Position numbers and translations under genes: made by a program. The notes beneath the pieces are model-generated. The model saw nothing but the letters and a program-made list of their open reading frames with translations. It ran no database searches and was not told where the DNA came from. 64,000 nucleotides of DNA from positions 186,001-250,000 of the forward strand of contig NZ_JBBIAB010000007.1 in assembly GCF_039634785.1 (NCBI RefSeq), in the 5' to 3' direction. Numbering within the stretch: the first letter of the stretch is position 1; each line of letters starts with the position of its first letter. Source of the DNA: Tistrella mobilis. Its GTDB lineage: Bacteria; Pseudomonadota; Alphaproteobacteria; Tistrellales; Tistrellaceae. This document shows, piece by piece, positions 26,286 through 34,829 of this stretch.

Positions 26286-27392
26286 ATGACCGCGACCTCG
26301 ACCACTTTCGATCCCGCCGCCTATGGCATCGCGCCGGGTGCCGCCGGCGACATCGTCGCAACCCAGCCCGGCGGGCGGCACGAGACCGATATCGCCGTGA
26401 TCGGGGCCGGCCCCGTCGGCCTGTTCTCGGTGTTCGAGGCCGGCATGCTGAAGCTGAAGACGCATGTCGTCGACGCCCTGCCGCATGTCGGCGGCCAGTG
26501 CAGCGCGATGTATCCGGAAAAGCCGATCTACGACATCCCCGGCTGGCCGAAGATCGAGGCGCAGGCCCTGATCGACCAGCTGGCCGCCCAGGCCGCCCCC
26601 TTCGACCCGGCCTGGCATCTGGGCCAGCAGGTCACGGACCTTTCCCGCGACGAGGCGTCGGGCGACTGGATCGTGGGCACCGACAAGGGCACGCAGATCC
26701 AGGCCAAGGCGGTGCTGATCGCCGCCGGCGTCGGCGCCTTCGGCCCCAACCGGCCGCCGCTCGCCGGCATCGAGGCCTATGAGGAGCACTCGGTCTTCTA
26801 TCGTGTCGCCCGCAAGGAAGCCTTCCGCGGCAAGCGGGTGGTGATCGCGGGCGGTGGCGACAGCGCACTGGACTGGGCGATCGAACTTGCCGATATCGCC
26901 GCTGCGATCATGGTCATCCACCGCCGCCCGAAATTCCGCGGCGCGCCGGAAAGCGTGGCCAAGCTCCATGCCCTGGCGGCCCAGGGCAAGATCGAACTGG
27001 TCGTACCCTACCAGCTCCACGGCCTGGAGGGTGATCCGGAAACCGGCCGGCTGGATGCCGTAACGGTCGCCGATCTGGACGGCAATGTCCGCCGGCTGGA
27101 GGCCGACGTGCTGCTGCCCTTCTTCGGCCTGTCGATGAATCTGGGCCCGATCCTGACCTGGGGCCTGGCCCTGGACCAGAACCACATCACGGTCGAGCAG
27201 GCGACCATGTCGACCAGCCTGCCCGGCATCTTCGCCATCGGCGACATCGCCCGCTACCCGCACAAGCTGAAGCTGATCCTCTCGGGCTTCGCCGAGGCCG
27301 CCTCGGCCACCCATGCCGCCCGCGAGATCTGCCGCCCGGGCGAGGTGATGCATTTCGAATATTCCACCACCAAGGGCGTGCCGGGGGCATGA
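26286..27392 (+). CDS. Ferredoxin/flavodoxin-NADP reductase, TrxB-like type
   Basis: 368 residues similar to thioredoxin reductase but without the CxxC redox pair, which defines type 2 ferredoxin-NADP(+) reductases. FAD motif IAVIGAGPVGLFSVFEAGMLKLKTHVVDALPHVGGQCSAMYPEKPIYDIPG, NADPH motif VVIAGGGDSALDWAIELA, and GIFAIGDIARYPHKLKLILSGFAEAASATH. It passes electrons from NADPH to ferredoxins and could serve the P450 at 12.3 kb, though that is only inference. Start ATG with CGGAG 6 bases upstream. It overlaps the esterase gene by 4 bases (ATGA). The 285 bases upstream hold no gene that I can support. Confidence 0.9.
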   Translation: MTATSTTFDPAAYGIAPGAAGDIVATQPGGRHETDIAVIGAGPVGLFSVFEAGMLKLKTHVVDALPHVGGQCSAMYPEKPIYDIPGWPKIEAQALIDQLAAQAAPFDPAWHLGQQVTDLSRDEASGDWIVGTDKGTQIQAKAVLIAAGVGAFGPNRPPLAGIEAYEEHSVFYRVARKEAFRGKRVVIAGGGDSALDWAIELADIAAAIMVIHRRPKFRGAPESVAKLHALAAQGKIELVVPYQLHGLEGDPETGRLDAVTVADLDGNVRRLEADVLLPFFGLSMNLGPILTWGLALDQNHITVEQATMSTSLPGIFAIGDIARYPHKLKLILSGFAEAASATHAAREICRPGEVMHFEYSTTKGVPGA

Positions 27393-28009
27393 CCGCCACC
27401 GCCCTCGTCATCCTGCTCCACGGGGTCGGCAGCAATGGCGCCGATCTGGAGCCACTCGGGCATTTCTGGCAGGGGGCGCTGCCGGGGGCGGTGTTCGTGT
27501 CGCCGGATGCGCCGCACCGTTTCGACCAGGCGCCGACCGGCTTTCAATGGTTCTCGATCGGGTCGATCACGGCCGCCGACCGGGCCGCCAGGATTGCCGC
27601 GGCGCGGGCGGATTTCGATGCGCTCGTCGACCGGATCGTGACCGGGCAGGGCTTTCGCGACCGGCTGGACCGGGTGGCGCTGGTCGGGTTCTCGCAGGGC
27701 TCGATGATGCTGCTGGACGGCATCGCCCGCGGCCGCTGGCCGGTGGCGGCGGGCGTCGCCTTTTCGGGGCGGCTCGGCACGGCCGATCCGCTGACGCCGG
27801 CGCATCTGACGCCGTTGCTGCTGATCCACGGCCTGGCCGATCCGGTGGTGCCGGCGGAAGAGAGCCGGCTGGCCGCCGAACGGCTGGCCGCGGCCGGGGT
27901 GGATGTCGAGGCGCGGTTCGAGCCCGGGCTCGGCCACACCATCTCCCAGGCCGGCGCCATGGAAGCGGGGCGGTTCCTGGCCGACAGGCTGGGCTTCGGA
28001 TCCGCCTGA
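27389..28009 (+). CDS. Phospholipase/carboxylesterase family hydrolase
   Basis: 206 residues, small alpha/beta hydrolase (YpfH/acyl-protein-thioesterase group). Catalytic Ser in LVGFSQGSMML, Asp in LIHGLADPVVPAE and His in GLGHTISQ; the oxyanion loop is ILLHGVGSNGADL. It probably hydrolyses short acyl esters. Translationally coupled to the ferredoxin-NADP reductase (ATGA overlap), which is a frequent arrangement without clear metabolic link. Convergent with ybaK, whose stop is 5 bases away. Confidence 0.9.
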   Translation: MTATALVILLHGVGSNGADLEPLGHFWQGALPGAVFVSPDAPHRFDQAPTGFQWFSIGSITAADRAARIAAARADFDALVDRIVTGQGFRDRLDRVALVGFSQGSMMLLDGIARGRWPVAAGVAFSGRLGTADPLTPAHLTPLLLIHGLADPVVPAEESRLAAERLAAAGVDVEARFEPGLGHTISQAGAMEAGRFLADRLGFGSA

Positions 28010-28014
28010 CGGGA

Positions 28015-28506
28015 TCAGGCGATCAGCGGCGCGGTCACCGCGCCCAGCGCCCGGACCAGATCGGCCGGTGCGAGCTTCGCCTGAAGCCCGCGCTGGCCGC
28101 CATTCACGAAGACATAAGGCTCGGCCATCGCCGCCGCCTCGACCGCGGTCGGTACCCGCTTCTTCTGACCGAAGGGGCTGATGCCGCCGACATGATAGCC
28201 GGTGATGCGCTCGGCATCGGTCGGGCGCATCATCACCGCCGCCTTGCCCCCGAAGGCCTGGGCGAGCTTTTTCATGCTCACCTCGTGATCCGACGGCACC
28301 ACCACGCAGACCGCGCGGCCGTCGACCTCGGCCATCAGCGTTTTCAGCACCCGCCGCGGCGGCTCCCCGATCGCCTCGGCCGCCTGCAGGCCGATACGCT
28401 CGGCATCGGGATCATAGTCGTAGGTCAGCGTCTCGAAGGCGATGCCGGCCCGGGCGAGGGCCTGGGTGGCGCGGGTGGATGCCGTGGGTTTCCCGGATTT
28501 CGCCAT
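28015..28506 (-). CDS. ybaK: Cys-tRNA(Pro)/Cys-tRNA(Cys) deacylase YbaK
   Basis: 163 residues of the YbaK/ProX trans-editing domain: TRATQALARAGIAFETLTYDYDPD, VLKTLMAEVDGRAVCVVVPSDHEVSMKKLAQAFGGKAAVMM, and VGGISPFGQKKRVPTAVE, the GGxSPFGxKK signature of YbaK. It removes Cys wrongly attached to tRNA(Pro). ATG at 28506 (MAKSGKPTAS) matches the family start; a 22-codon extension upstream is unlikely. It abuts the stop of the upstream LysR gene at 28569 on the same strand. Confidence 0.93.
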   Translation of the reverse strand: MAKSGKPTASTRATQALARAGIAFETLTYDYDPDAERIGLQAAEAIGEPPRRVLKTLMAEVDGRAVCVVVPSDHEVSMKKLAQAFGGKAAVMMRPTDAERITGYHVGGISPFGQKKRVPTAVEAAAMAEPYVFVNGGQRGLQAKLAPADLVRALGAVTAPLIA

Positions 28507-28568
28507 GACGGGGCCGCCTTCCTGCACGAATGTGACGGCGGAGATATAGCACGGCCGGGCCGAAGCGG

Positions 28569-29513
28569 TCACAGATGCAGCGCCTGGATTTCGCGGCGCA
28601 GCCAGCAGATCCGGGGATCGCGGTCGCGGCGCGGATGCCAGGCCAGATGGATGGTGAACCCCGGCACGGTCACCGGCGGCTCGAAGATGTCTAGATCGCG
28701 GGCGCAGGCCATGGCCAGACGCTCGGGCGCCATCGCGATCAGATCGCTGCGGGCCAGCAGCGGCGGCAGTTGCAGGAAACTCGACACCGAGGCCGCGATC
28801 CGTCGGGTTCGCCCCAGAGCCGCCAGCGCCTCGTCGGTCACCCCGCGGAGCGCGCCGCCCACGGGGGAGACCAGGACATGCGGCAGGCGGCAGAATTCAT
28901 CCAGGTCGAAGGGGCCGGTGCCGCGCGGATGGCCGCGCCGCTGCACCACGACGAAGCGTTCGTCGAACAGCCGGCTGCGGATCGCCCCCTGGGGCAGCAG
29001 CGGCTCCGAAGCGATCATCAGATCGGCGCGCCCCTCTTCCAGATCCTGACGGCTGCGCTGCGGATCGTGGGCCATCATGATCACCCGGGTATCGGGCACC
29101 ATCCGGGTATCGGGCACCACCCGAGCATCGGAGGCCGGCCCGTCGCCGCGGCCTTCGAAGGCCGCAACCAGCCGGCCGGTCACCGCGGCGTGAATATAGT
29201 CGGTAGCGATCACCCGCACCGTCACCGGCCCGGCCATGGGATCGAAGGGCAGTTCCGCGGCAACCAGAGATTGAAGCTCGTCGAGCAGGCGATTGAGCGG
29301 CTGGCGCAGCGCCTCGGCGCGGCTGGTCGGCACCAATGTGCGGCCGGATCGGACCAGCAGCGGGTCGTCGAACAGGTCGCGCAGCCGGGCGAGCTGGGCC
29401 GAGAGTGCCGGCTGGCTGATCCCCAGCCGGCGGGCGGCGCGGGTGACGCTGCGTTCCGCCAGCAGCACATCCAGCGACAGCAGCAGGCCCAGATCATGCC
29501 GCGGCAGATCCAT
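28569..29513 (-). CDS. LysR family transcriptional regulator
   Basis: 314 residues. HTH: LGLLLSLDVLLAERSVTRAARRLGISQPALSAQLARLRDLFDDPLLVRSGR, then a PBP2-type effector domain resembling the NodD/LinR-like subgroup. ATG at 29513 has GGAAGGAT 7 bases upstream. Within the effector domain (about residue 130-145) the protein contains an internal duplication VPDTRMVPDTRV, encoded by an 18-bp tandem repeat, which probably lengthens a surface loop. Divergent from the MFS exporter, which it is likely to control. Confidence 0.9.
   Translation of the reverse strand: MDLPRHDLGLLLSLDVLLAERSVTRAARRLGISQPALSAQLARLRDLFDDPLLVRSGRTLVPTSRAEALRQPLNRLLDELQSLVAAELPFDPMAGPVTVRVIATDYIHAAVTGRLVAAFEGRGDGPASDARVVPDTRMVPDTRVIMMAHDPQRSRQDLEEGRADLMIASEPLLPQGAIRSRLFDERFVVVQRRGHPRGTGPFDLDEFCRLPHVLVSPVGGALRGVTDEALAALGRTRRIAASVSSFLQLPPLLARSDLIAMAPERLAMACARDLDIFEPPVTVPGFTIHLAWHPRRDRDPRICWLRREIQALHL
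29085..29131. repeat. 18-bp in-frame tandem repeat inside LysR gene
   Basis: CCGGGTATCGGGCACCAT (29085-29102), CCGGGTATCGGGCACCAC (29103-29120) and a partial CCGAGCATCGG (29121-29131). The first two copies differ at one base. The unit is a multiple of three and inserts a VPDTR(M/V) motif twice, so copy-number change would keep the frame. Confidence 0.85.
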
Positions 29514-29660
29514 GCAGGTTATCCTTCCTATACGAAACATCGATTTGAATTATGCCAGGGCCGAAGGCAGCTTCAACGGCCGGAGCCATCCGATCTCCGC
29601 TCCCGGCATTCCATCGCAACCGCCCCGCCCCCCGCCTTCCCGGGCGCACAGGACCTCCGC

Positions 29661-30845
29661 ATGCCCCCTCACACCCGCGCCACCCGCCGTCTTCCTGCCC
29701 TGCTGGCCCTGGCCGGCGGCTATTTCACCGTGGGTGTCGCCTCCATGTCGGTGATCGGTTTCGCCCAGCCGCTCACCGCCGACCTCAGCCTTCCCCCCTC
29801 GGCCGTGGGCGGGCTGGTCACGGCCTTCGCCATCACCTATGCGCTGGCCGCACCCGCCATGCAGATCCTGTTCGGCGATCGCGACCGGCGGCGGATGGTG
29901 ATGACGGGGCTTGCGGGCGTGTGTCTGGGTGCCGTGCTCTGTGCTCTGGCGCAAAGCTACGGAATGCTGGTCGCCGGCCGCACGGTGATGGCGCTGGGGG
30001 CGGGTCTGGTCGGCCCGACCGTCTCGGCCACCGGTGCCATTCTGGTCGACGAGGATCGCCGGGCCTCGGCACTGGCCACCGTCTTCGGCGGCATGACCGC
30101 GGCGGTGGTGATCGGCGTGCCGATCTGCAGCATGGCCGGGATCGCGATCGGCTGGCGCGGCGTCACCTGGGGGATCGCGGCGATTGCGGTGCTGGTCGCC
30201 CTGGCGGTGCGCGCGACCGTGCCCGGGGGGCTGCGCGGCTCCCGCTCGGGTGCAAGAGTGCTGCTGCGCATGATGGTCGACCGGCGGATCGGCATGGCGC
30301 TGGTGGTGCCGCTGATGCAGATGTCCGGCATCTTCGTCACCTACGCCCTGCTCGCCCCCTGGATGACTGCCGTCGCCGAGGCCGGCGGCCGCGTCCTGCC
30401 CGAAACCGCGGTCCCCACCGCCATGTTCATCTACGGCGCCGGCGGGCTGATCGGCAATGCGCTGGGTGCCGTGCTGGAACGCCGCTTCGGCGCCGTCGGC
30501 ACGCTGCGCATCACCCTCACCGCCCTGGGCCTGGGCTTCGCCGCGGCACTGGTGGTGCCGGGCGGGCTGGTTCCGCTCTATCTGCTGATGTCGGTCTGGG
30601 CGATCACCGCCATGTCGTTCATGGCCCCGCAGCAGAAGCGCCTGGTCGATCTGGCCGGCGATCGCGCCGGCCTCGCCCTCGCGCTCAATGCGTCCGCGCT
30701 CTATGCCGGCATGTCGCTGGGCTCGGGCGTGGGTGTGGCGGTGCATGGCGGGGCGGGGCCGCTGCTGCTGCCCGCCGCCTCGCTCGCCTTCGTGGTGGTC
30801 GCCATGCTCGCGCTCGAGATATCGCAGCGGCCGGCGCGGGCGTGA
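29661..30845 (+). CDS. MFS transporter, DHA1-type efflux carrier
   Basis: 394 residues with about 12 hydrophobic segments. The MFS motif A region reads LFGDRDRRRMVMTGLAG after helix 2, and motif C-like glycine spacing follows (GAGLVGPTVSATGAILVDE). This resembles drug/arabinose-type exporters (AraJ/CmlA-like). Start ATG at 29661 with AGGA 8 bases upstream. Divergent from the LysR gene, with 147 bases between that include ATCGAT within an AT-rich patch around 29540-29560. Substrate unknown; regulation by the LysR protein is inferred from position. Confidence 0.87.
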   Translation: MPPHTRATRRLPALLALAGGYFTVGVASMSVIGFAQPLTADLSLPPSAVGGLVTAFAITYALAAPAMQILFGDRDRRRMVMTGLAGVCLGAVLCALAQSYGMLVAGRTVMALGAGLVGPTVSATGAILVDEDRRASALATVFGGMTAAVVIGVPICSMAGIAIGWRGVTWGIAAIAVLVALAVRATVPGGLRGSRSGARVLLRMMVDRRIGMALVVPLMQMSGIFVTYALLAPWMTAVAEAGGRVLPETAVPTAMFIYGAGGLIGNALGAVLERRFGAVGTLRITLTALGLGFAAALVVPGGLVPLYLLMSVWAITAMSFMAPQQKRLVDLAGDRAGLALALNASALYAGMSLGSGVGVAVHGGAGPLLLPAASLAFVVVAMLALEISQRPARA

Positions 30846-30870
30846 CCGCGGCCAGGCAACCGACCGCCGA

Positions 30871-32502
30871 TCAGATCACCCGCCCCTCCGCCGCCCAATA
30901 GGGCGCGCGCAGCTCGCGCTTCAGCACCTTGCCGAGCGCGTTGCGCGGAAATTCCGTGCGGAACTCCACCCCGACCAGGCGCTGGGTCTTGGCCAGCCGG
31001 TCATTCGCCCAGGCCTTAAGATCGGCCTCCGTGACCCGGGCGTCGTCGCGCGGGATCACCAGCGCCAGCGCCGCCTCGCCCCATTTTTCATGCGGCACGC
31101 CGATCACCGTCACGTCGAGCACGTCGGGATGGCCGCCCAGCACGGTCTCGACATCGGTCGGGAAGACGTTGAAGCCGCCCGAGACGATCATGTCCTTCTT
31201 GCGGTCGAGGATGTAGAGGAAGCCCGCCTCGTCCAGCCTGCCGATATCGCCGGTGCGGATAAAGCTGCGGCCGCGCTCGTCCCGCCAGATCGCGGCGGCG
31301 GTCGCCTCGGGCCGGCCGTGATAGCCGGCCATCATGCCGGCGCCATAACCGGCGATCTCGCCCGCCTCGCCTGCCGGCAACTCGCGCCCCTCGTCGTCGA
31401 TGATCCGGACCTCGAAACCCAGCACCGGCGTGCCGACCGAGCTCAGCCGGGTCGCATGGAATTCGGGCTTCAGCATGGTCGCGAAGCCTTCGGTCAGGCC
31501 GTAAAGCTCGTAAAGCCCCGGCCCCATCCGCGCCAGCACCGCCTGCTTGGTGTCGGGCCTGAGGGGGGATCCGGCCGAGAGCATGGTCTTCAGGCTGGAG
31601 AGGTCTGCGCGATCCAGCGCCGGGCAGGCGAGGGTCAGGATATACTGGGTCGGCACCATGAAGGTGTGGGTGATCCGCTCCCGCGCCACCGTCTCAAGGA
31701 AAGCCGCCGGGTCGAATTGCGGCAGGATATGGAGCGTGCCGCCGGTGAACAGCACCGGCAGCACCATCAGCCAGGTGCCGTTGGAATAGAGTGCGGTGGT
31801 GGTCAGCGCCCGCGAGGTCTGGTCGAACCGCATCTCGATCGCGTTCGAGAACGACCAGTGCTGCCGCGCCCGGTGGGTCTGCACGATGCCCTTGGGCAGG
31901 CCCGTGGTGCCCGAGCTGTAGATGATGTTGAACGGGTCATCCAGGGCATAGCGCACGGGCGGCTGGGTCACCGGCGCCTCCCCCAGAAACGCGTCGTAAG
32001 CGGTCCAGCCCGGCTGTTCGGGGCCCAGCACCACGAAGCGGTCCGGCGCCACCCGGTCGAGCCTCTCCCTGACCGGCGCGATCCGGTCGATCAGCCCGGG
32101 GGCGACAATCAGGGTGGTCGCCCCGGAATCGGTGATCAGATGGGCCAGCTGGTCGGGCGTCAGCATGGCCGACAGCGGCACCAGACAGGCCCGCGCCTTG
32201 ACCACGCCGAACATCACCGGGATGGTCATGACCTCGTTGCCGAGCAGCACGGCGACCTTGTCGTCGCGACCGAGCCCGCGGGCATGGAGGGCATTGGCCA
32301 GCCGGTTCATCGCCTGGTCAAAATCGCGCCAGCTGAGCCGGTCTGCACCACAGACGATGGCGTCCTTCCGGGGGAAATGGCGGGCATGAACCGCCCAGAT
32401 CTCGGGCAGATAGACATGGATGTCGTCGGGCCGGTCCAGGGCACCCTCGCTCTCCCCGGATCCCGTCCGGTCAGAGAGGGCCGGCTGCGTCACCACGGTC
32501 AT
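30871..32502 (-). CDS. AMP-dependent acyl-CoA synthetase (FadD-like)
   Basis: 543 residues of the ANL superfamily. P-loop IIYSSGTTGLPKGIVQTHRA, A5 motif YELYGLTEGFAT, A7 motif FIRTGDIGRLDEAGFLYILDRKKDMIVSGGFNVFPTDVE, and the C-terminal catalytic Lys in RNALGKVLKRELR. It activates a carboxylic acid to acyl-CoA via acyl-AMP. The chain length or ring nature of the substrate is not readable; the family includes fatty, aromatic and bile-acid ligases. ATG at 32502 preferred: an upstream start at about 32582 would place the operator box C inside the coding region. Divergent from an ABC substrate-binding protein. Confidence 0.92.
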   Translation of the reverse strand: MTVVTQPALSDRTGSGESEGALDRPDDIHVYLPEIWAVHARHFPRKDAIVCGADRLSWRDFDQAMNRLANALHARGLGRDDKVAVLLGNEVMTIPVMFGVVKARACLVPLSAMLTPDQLAHLITDSGATTLIVAPGLIDRIAPVRERLDRVAPDRFVVLGPEQPGWTAYDAFLGEAPVTQPPVRYALDDPFNIIYSSGTTGLPKGIVQTHRARQHWSFSNAIEMRFDQTSRALTTTALYSNGTWLMVLPVLFTGGTLHILPQFDPAAFLETVARERITHTFMVPTQYILTLACPALDRADLSSLKTMLSAGSPLRPDTKQAVLARMGPGLYELYGLTEGFATMLKPEFHATRLSSVGTPVLGFEVRIIDDEGRELPAGEAGEIAGYGAGMMAGYHGRPEATAAAIWRDERGRSFIRTGDIGRLDEAGFLYILDRKKDMIVSGGFNVFPTDVETVLGGHPDVLDVTVIGVPHEKWGEAALALVIPRDDARVTEADLKAWANDRLAKTQRLVGVEFRTEFPRNALGKVLKRELRAPYWAAEGRVI

Positions 32503-32561
32503 CTCCTGCGTGTCCTCCGTCTGGCTCTTCCCGCCGGGCTGACCCGGGCGGGCGGCAATTA

Positions 32562-32579
32562 AACAAACCATTGTTTGGT
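32562..32579. promoter_or_regulatory. TetR-type operator box C
   Basis: AACAAACCATTGTTTGGT, 17 of 18 identical to the reverse complement of box B at 13643. It lies 60 bases upstream of the acyl-CoA synthetase start. Confidence 0.65.
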
Positions 32580-32646
32580 TCATTCCATCGACTCTGGCCT
32601 GCATCTTCCCGCCTGTCCAGGCCGAAAGCAGCCCGGCCTTAAAACT

Positions 32647-32664
32647 ACCAAACACTTGTTTTTC
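32647..32664. promoter_or_regulatory. TetR-type operator box D
   Basis: ACCAAACACTTGTTTTTC, 14 of 18 matches to box C in reverse complement, with the half-site ACCAAACA exact. It lies about 75 bases before the ABC substrate-binding protein start and 85 bases from box C. Confidence 0.5.
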
Positions 32665-32739
32665 TAATGCCGGAAGCTCTGCTAAGCTCACCCGCAAACG
32701 AGCCCGGCCACGAGCCGGACCAGAGGGAGGGAGACGACG

Positions 32740-33966
32740 ATGGAACGGGTGAAGCGGGGTGTGCTCGGCACGGCGCTGGCGGCCGGCCTGATCTGCGGCA
32801 CGGCCGGCATGGCGGCAGCGGCAGAGATCAGCGGCGAGGTGGTGCGGATCGGGGTGATGAACGATCAGTCGGGCGCCTATGCCGATACCTCGGGCCCCGG
32901 CTCGGCCGCGGCTGCCCGGCTGGCGATCGAGGATTTCGGCGGCACGGTGCTCGGCAAGCCGATCGAGGTCGTCTCGGCCGACCATCAGAACAAGCCGGAT
33001 ATCGGCGCCGGCACCGCGCGGCGCTGGTATGATCAGGACGGCGTCGACGGCATCTTCGACATCGCCAATTCGGCGGTCTCGCTGGCCGTGCAGGAACTGG
33101 CCAAAAGCGACGGGCGGCTGGTTGTCCATGTCGGCTCGGCCAATGACCGGATCTATGGCCAGGATTGTGCCGCAACCGGCTTCCTCTGGCTCTACGACAC
33201 CTTCTCGATCGCCCAGGCGATCGGCAAGGCCGTGGTCGCCCAGGGCGGAGACAGCTGGTACTACATCTCGGCCGATTACGCTTTCGCCAAGGCGATGGAA
33301 GGGGCACTGACCCCGGTGGTGGAAGCGGCCGGGGGCAAGGTTCTGGGGGCCGTGCGCCACCCCATCGGCACCACCGACTATTCCTCGTATGTGCTGCAGG
33401 CCCAGGCCTCGGGTGCCAAAATCGTGGCGCTCGCCAATGCCGGCGTCGATACCATCAACACCATCAAACAGGCCTCGGAATTCGGCCTCACCCAGGGCGG
33501 GCAGAAGCTGGCGGCGACGGTGTTCTATCTGCACACCGTCCACGGGCTGGGGCTGGAGGTCGCCCAGGGGCTGCAGGTGGTGACCGGCTTCTACTGGGAC
33601 ATGGATGACGCCACCCGCGCCTTCGCGAAACGTTTCGAGGCCGCAACCGGCGGCAACATGCCGTCCCAGATCCATGCCGGCACCTATTCGGCGGTGCTGC
33701 ATTATCTGAAGGCGGTGGAGGCCGCCGGCACCGACGAGCCGCGGGCAGTGGCGGCGAAGATGCGCGAGATCCGGGTGAATGATTTCTTCACCAGGGATGC
33801 CGAGGTCCGCAGGGACGGCCGGCTGATGCGCGACTACCACCTGGTGGAGGTGAAGAGCCCCGCCGCGTCGACGGGTCCCTGGGACTATTACAAAGTGCTC
33901 GACCGGGTGCCGGCGGCCGATGTCATCCGGCCGATGGATCCGGCGCTCTGCCCGATCCTGAACTGA
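32740..33966 (+). CDS. ABC transporter substrate-binding protein, Leu/Ile/Val type
   Basis: 408 residues with a cleavable signal (KRGVLGTALAAGLICGTAGMAAAA). Periplasmic-binding fold type 1: VVRIGVMNDQSGAYADTSGPGSAAAARLAIEDFGGTVLGKPIEVVSADHQNKPDIGAGTARRW. This subgroup of the LivK family is typically tied to aromatic or other carboxylic acids. No permease or ATPase genes are adjacent, so it would have to dock on transporter parts encoded elsewhere. Strong GGGAGGGAG precedes the ATG. Divergent from the acyl-CoA synthetase with palindromic boxes between, suggesting uptake and activation of the same acid. Confidence 0.9.
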   Translation: MERVKRGVLGTALAAGLICGTAGMAAAAEISGEVVRIGVMNDQSGAYADTSGPGSAAAARLAIEDFGGTVLGKPIEVVSADHQNKPDIGAGTARRWYDQDGVDGIFDIANSAVSLAVQELAKSDGRLVVHVGSANDRIYGQDCAATGFLWLYDTFSIAQAIGKAVVAQGGDSWYYISADYAFAKAMEGALTPVVEAAGGKVLGAVRHPIGTTDYSSYVLQAQASGAKIVALANAGVDTINTIKQASEFGLTQGGQKLAATVFYLHTVHGLGLEVAQGLQVVTGFYWDMDDATRAFAKRFEAATGGNMPSQIHAGTYSAVLHYLKAVEAAGTDEPRAVAAKMREIRVNDFFTRDAEVRRDGRLMRDYHLVEVKSPAASTGPWDYYKVLDRVPAADVIRPMDPALCPILN

Positions 33967-33972
33967 GACATC

Positions 33973-34000
33973 CGCGGCCGGCCCGACCCGGCCGGCCGCG
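33973..34000. terminator. Bidirectional hairpin between binding protein and nitroreductase
   Basis: CGCGGCCGGCC (33973-33983) and GGCCGGCCGCG (33990-34000) form a perfect 11-bp stem with a 6-base loop, 6 bases after the binding protein stop and 13 before the convergent nitroreductase stop. No clear T-tract. Confidence 0.65.
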
Positions 34001-34012
34001 ACAATCTCGGGC

Positions 34013-34681
34013 TCAACCGCCGAAGCGGCCGCGGTGAACGAAGGCGTCGCGGGGCTGGCGCTCCCGCGCCGAAATTTCCCGGCCGCGCAGATCTTCGGGC
34101 AGCTCGGCGGCATCGCCGATCGGGCCGATCGCAATCATCGCCACCGGCTGCACGTCTTCCGGCAGGCCCAGCGTGCCGGTGGCCACCCCGGCATCGAAAC
34201 CGGCCATCTGGTGCAGCCACAGCCCCTCGGCGGTGGCCTGCACCGTCATCATGCCGACGGCCAGGCCCAGATCATAGAGTGCCGTGCCGATCGGCTTGCC
34301 GTCGGGACGAAGCGTGCGGGCCGCGGCCAGCACCAGCACCGGTGCCCGGGGTGCCCAGCGCCGGTTGCCCGGCAGCAGGCAGTTGGCCAGACGTTCGAAG
34401 CCCTCCGGATCCTCGGACCGGCTGGCGGCCACGAACAGCCAGGGCTGCTGATTATTGGCCGAGGGTGCCCAGCGCGCCGCTTCGAAGACCGGCGCCAGAT
34501 CGTCGAGGGACAGATCGACATCGGCAAAGGCTCGCGGGCTCCAGCGTGCCGAAAGCAGCGGCAGGATCTCCGGCTCCGCCGCGGCGCGCTTGATCGCCGC
34601 CAGATCGGGCGCCCAGTCTTCGGGCGCATGCCCGTTCCAGCCATAGGGGGCCAGATCCTCGCCGGTCAGGGCTTCGCTCAT
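34013..34681 (-). CDS. Nitroreductase family protein
   Basis: 222 residues, FMN-dependent NAD(P)H oxidoreductase fold. ARWSPRAFADVDLSLDDLAPVFEAARWAPSANNQQPWLFVAA is the classical N-terminal FMN-binding segment. ALYDLGLAVGMMTVQATAEGLWLHQMAGFD and DVQPVAMIAIGPIG complete the pattern. Natural substrates are commonly nitro compounds, quinones or flavins. Divergent from the glutaryl-CoA dehydrogenase gene with repeated TATTCCGC elements between. Convergent with the binding protein gene. Confidence 0.88.
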   Translation of the reverse strand: MSEALTGEDLAPYGWNGHAPEDWAPDLAAIKRAAAEPEILPLLSARWSPRAFADVDLSLDDLAPVFEAARWAPSANNQQPWLFVAASRSEDPEGFERLANCLLPGNRRWAPRAPVLVLAAARTLRPDGKPIGTALYDLGLAVGMMTVQATAEGLWLHQMAGFDAGVATGTLGLPEDVQPVAMIAIGPIGDAAELPEDLRGREISARERQPRDAFVHRGRFGG

Positions 34682-34700
34682 GCTCCGTCTCCGCTGATTT

Positions 34701-34756
34701 TATTCCGCGTGGCAGTCATATATTCCGCAAGGCGGACATGGCCGATTTTTCGGCCA
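34701..34756. promoter_or_regulatory. Direct repeats and palindrome in divergent promoter region
   Basis: TATTCCGCGTGGC (34701-34713) and TATTCCGCAAGGC (34721-34733) are direct repeats 20 bases apart, two helical turns. TGGCCGATTTTTCGGCCA (34739-34756) is a perfect 7-bp inverted repeat with a 4-base spacer. They lie between nitroreductase and glutaryl-CoA dehydrogenase and probably bind a regulator not encoded nearby. Confidence 0.45.
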
Positions 34757-34829
34757 CACCGCCCTGTCGCCTCCTTATATTCGACGGCAGGAGACGCTCC
34801 ACAAGACCCGCGACAAGGCCCGAACACCG

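Noticed and set aside
32503-32582. Upstream extension of the acyl-CoA synthetase (start near 32582)
   Set aside because: The extension would encode an uncharacteristic N-terminus and cover operator box C. The ATG at 32502 matches the usual family start.
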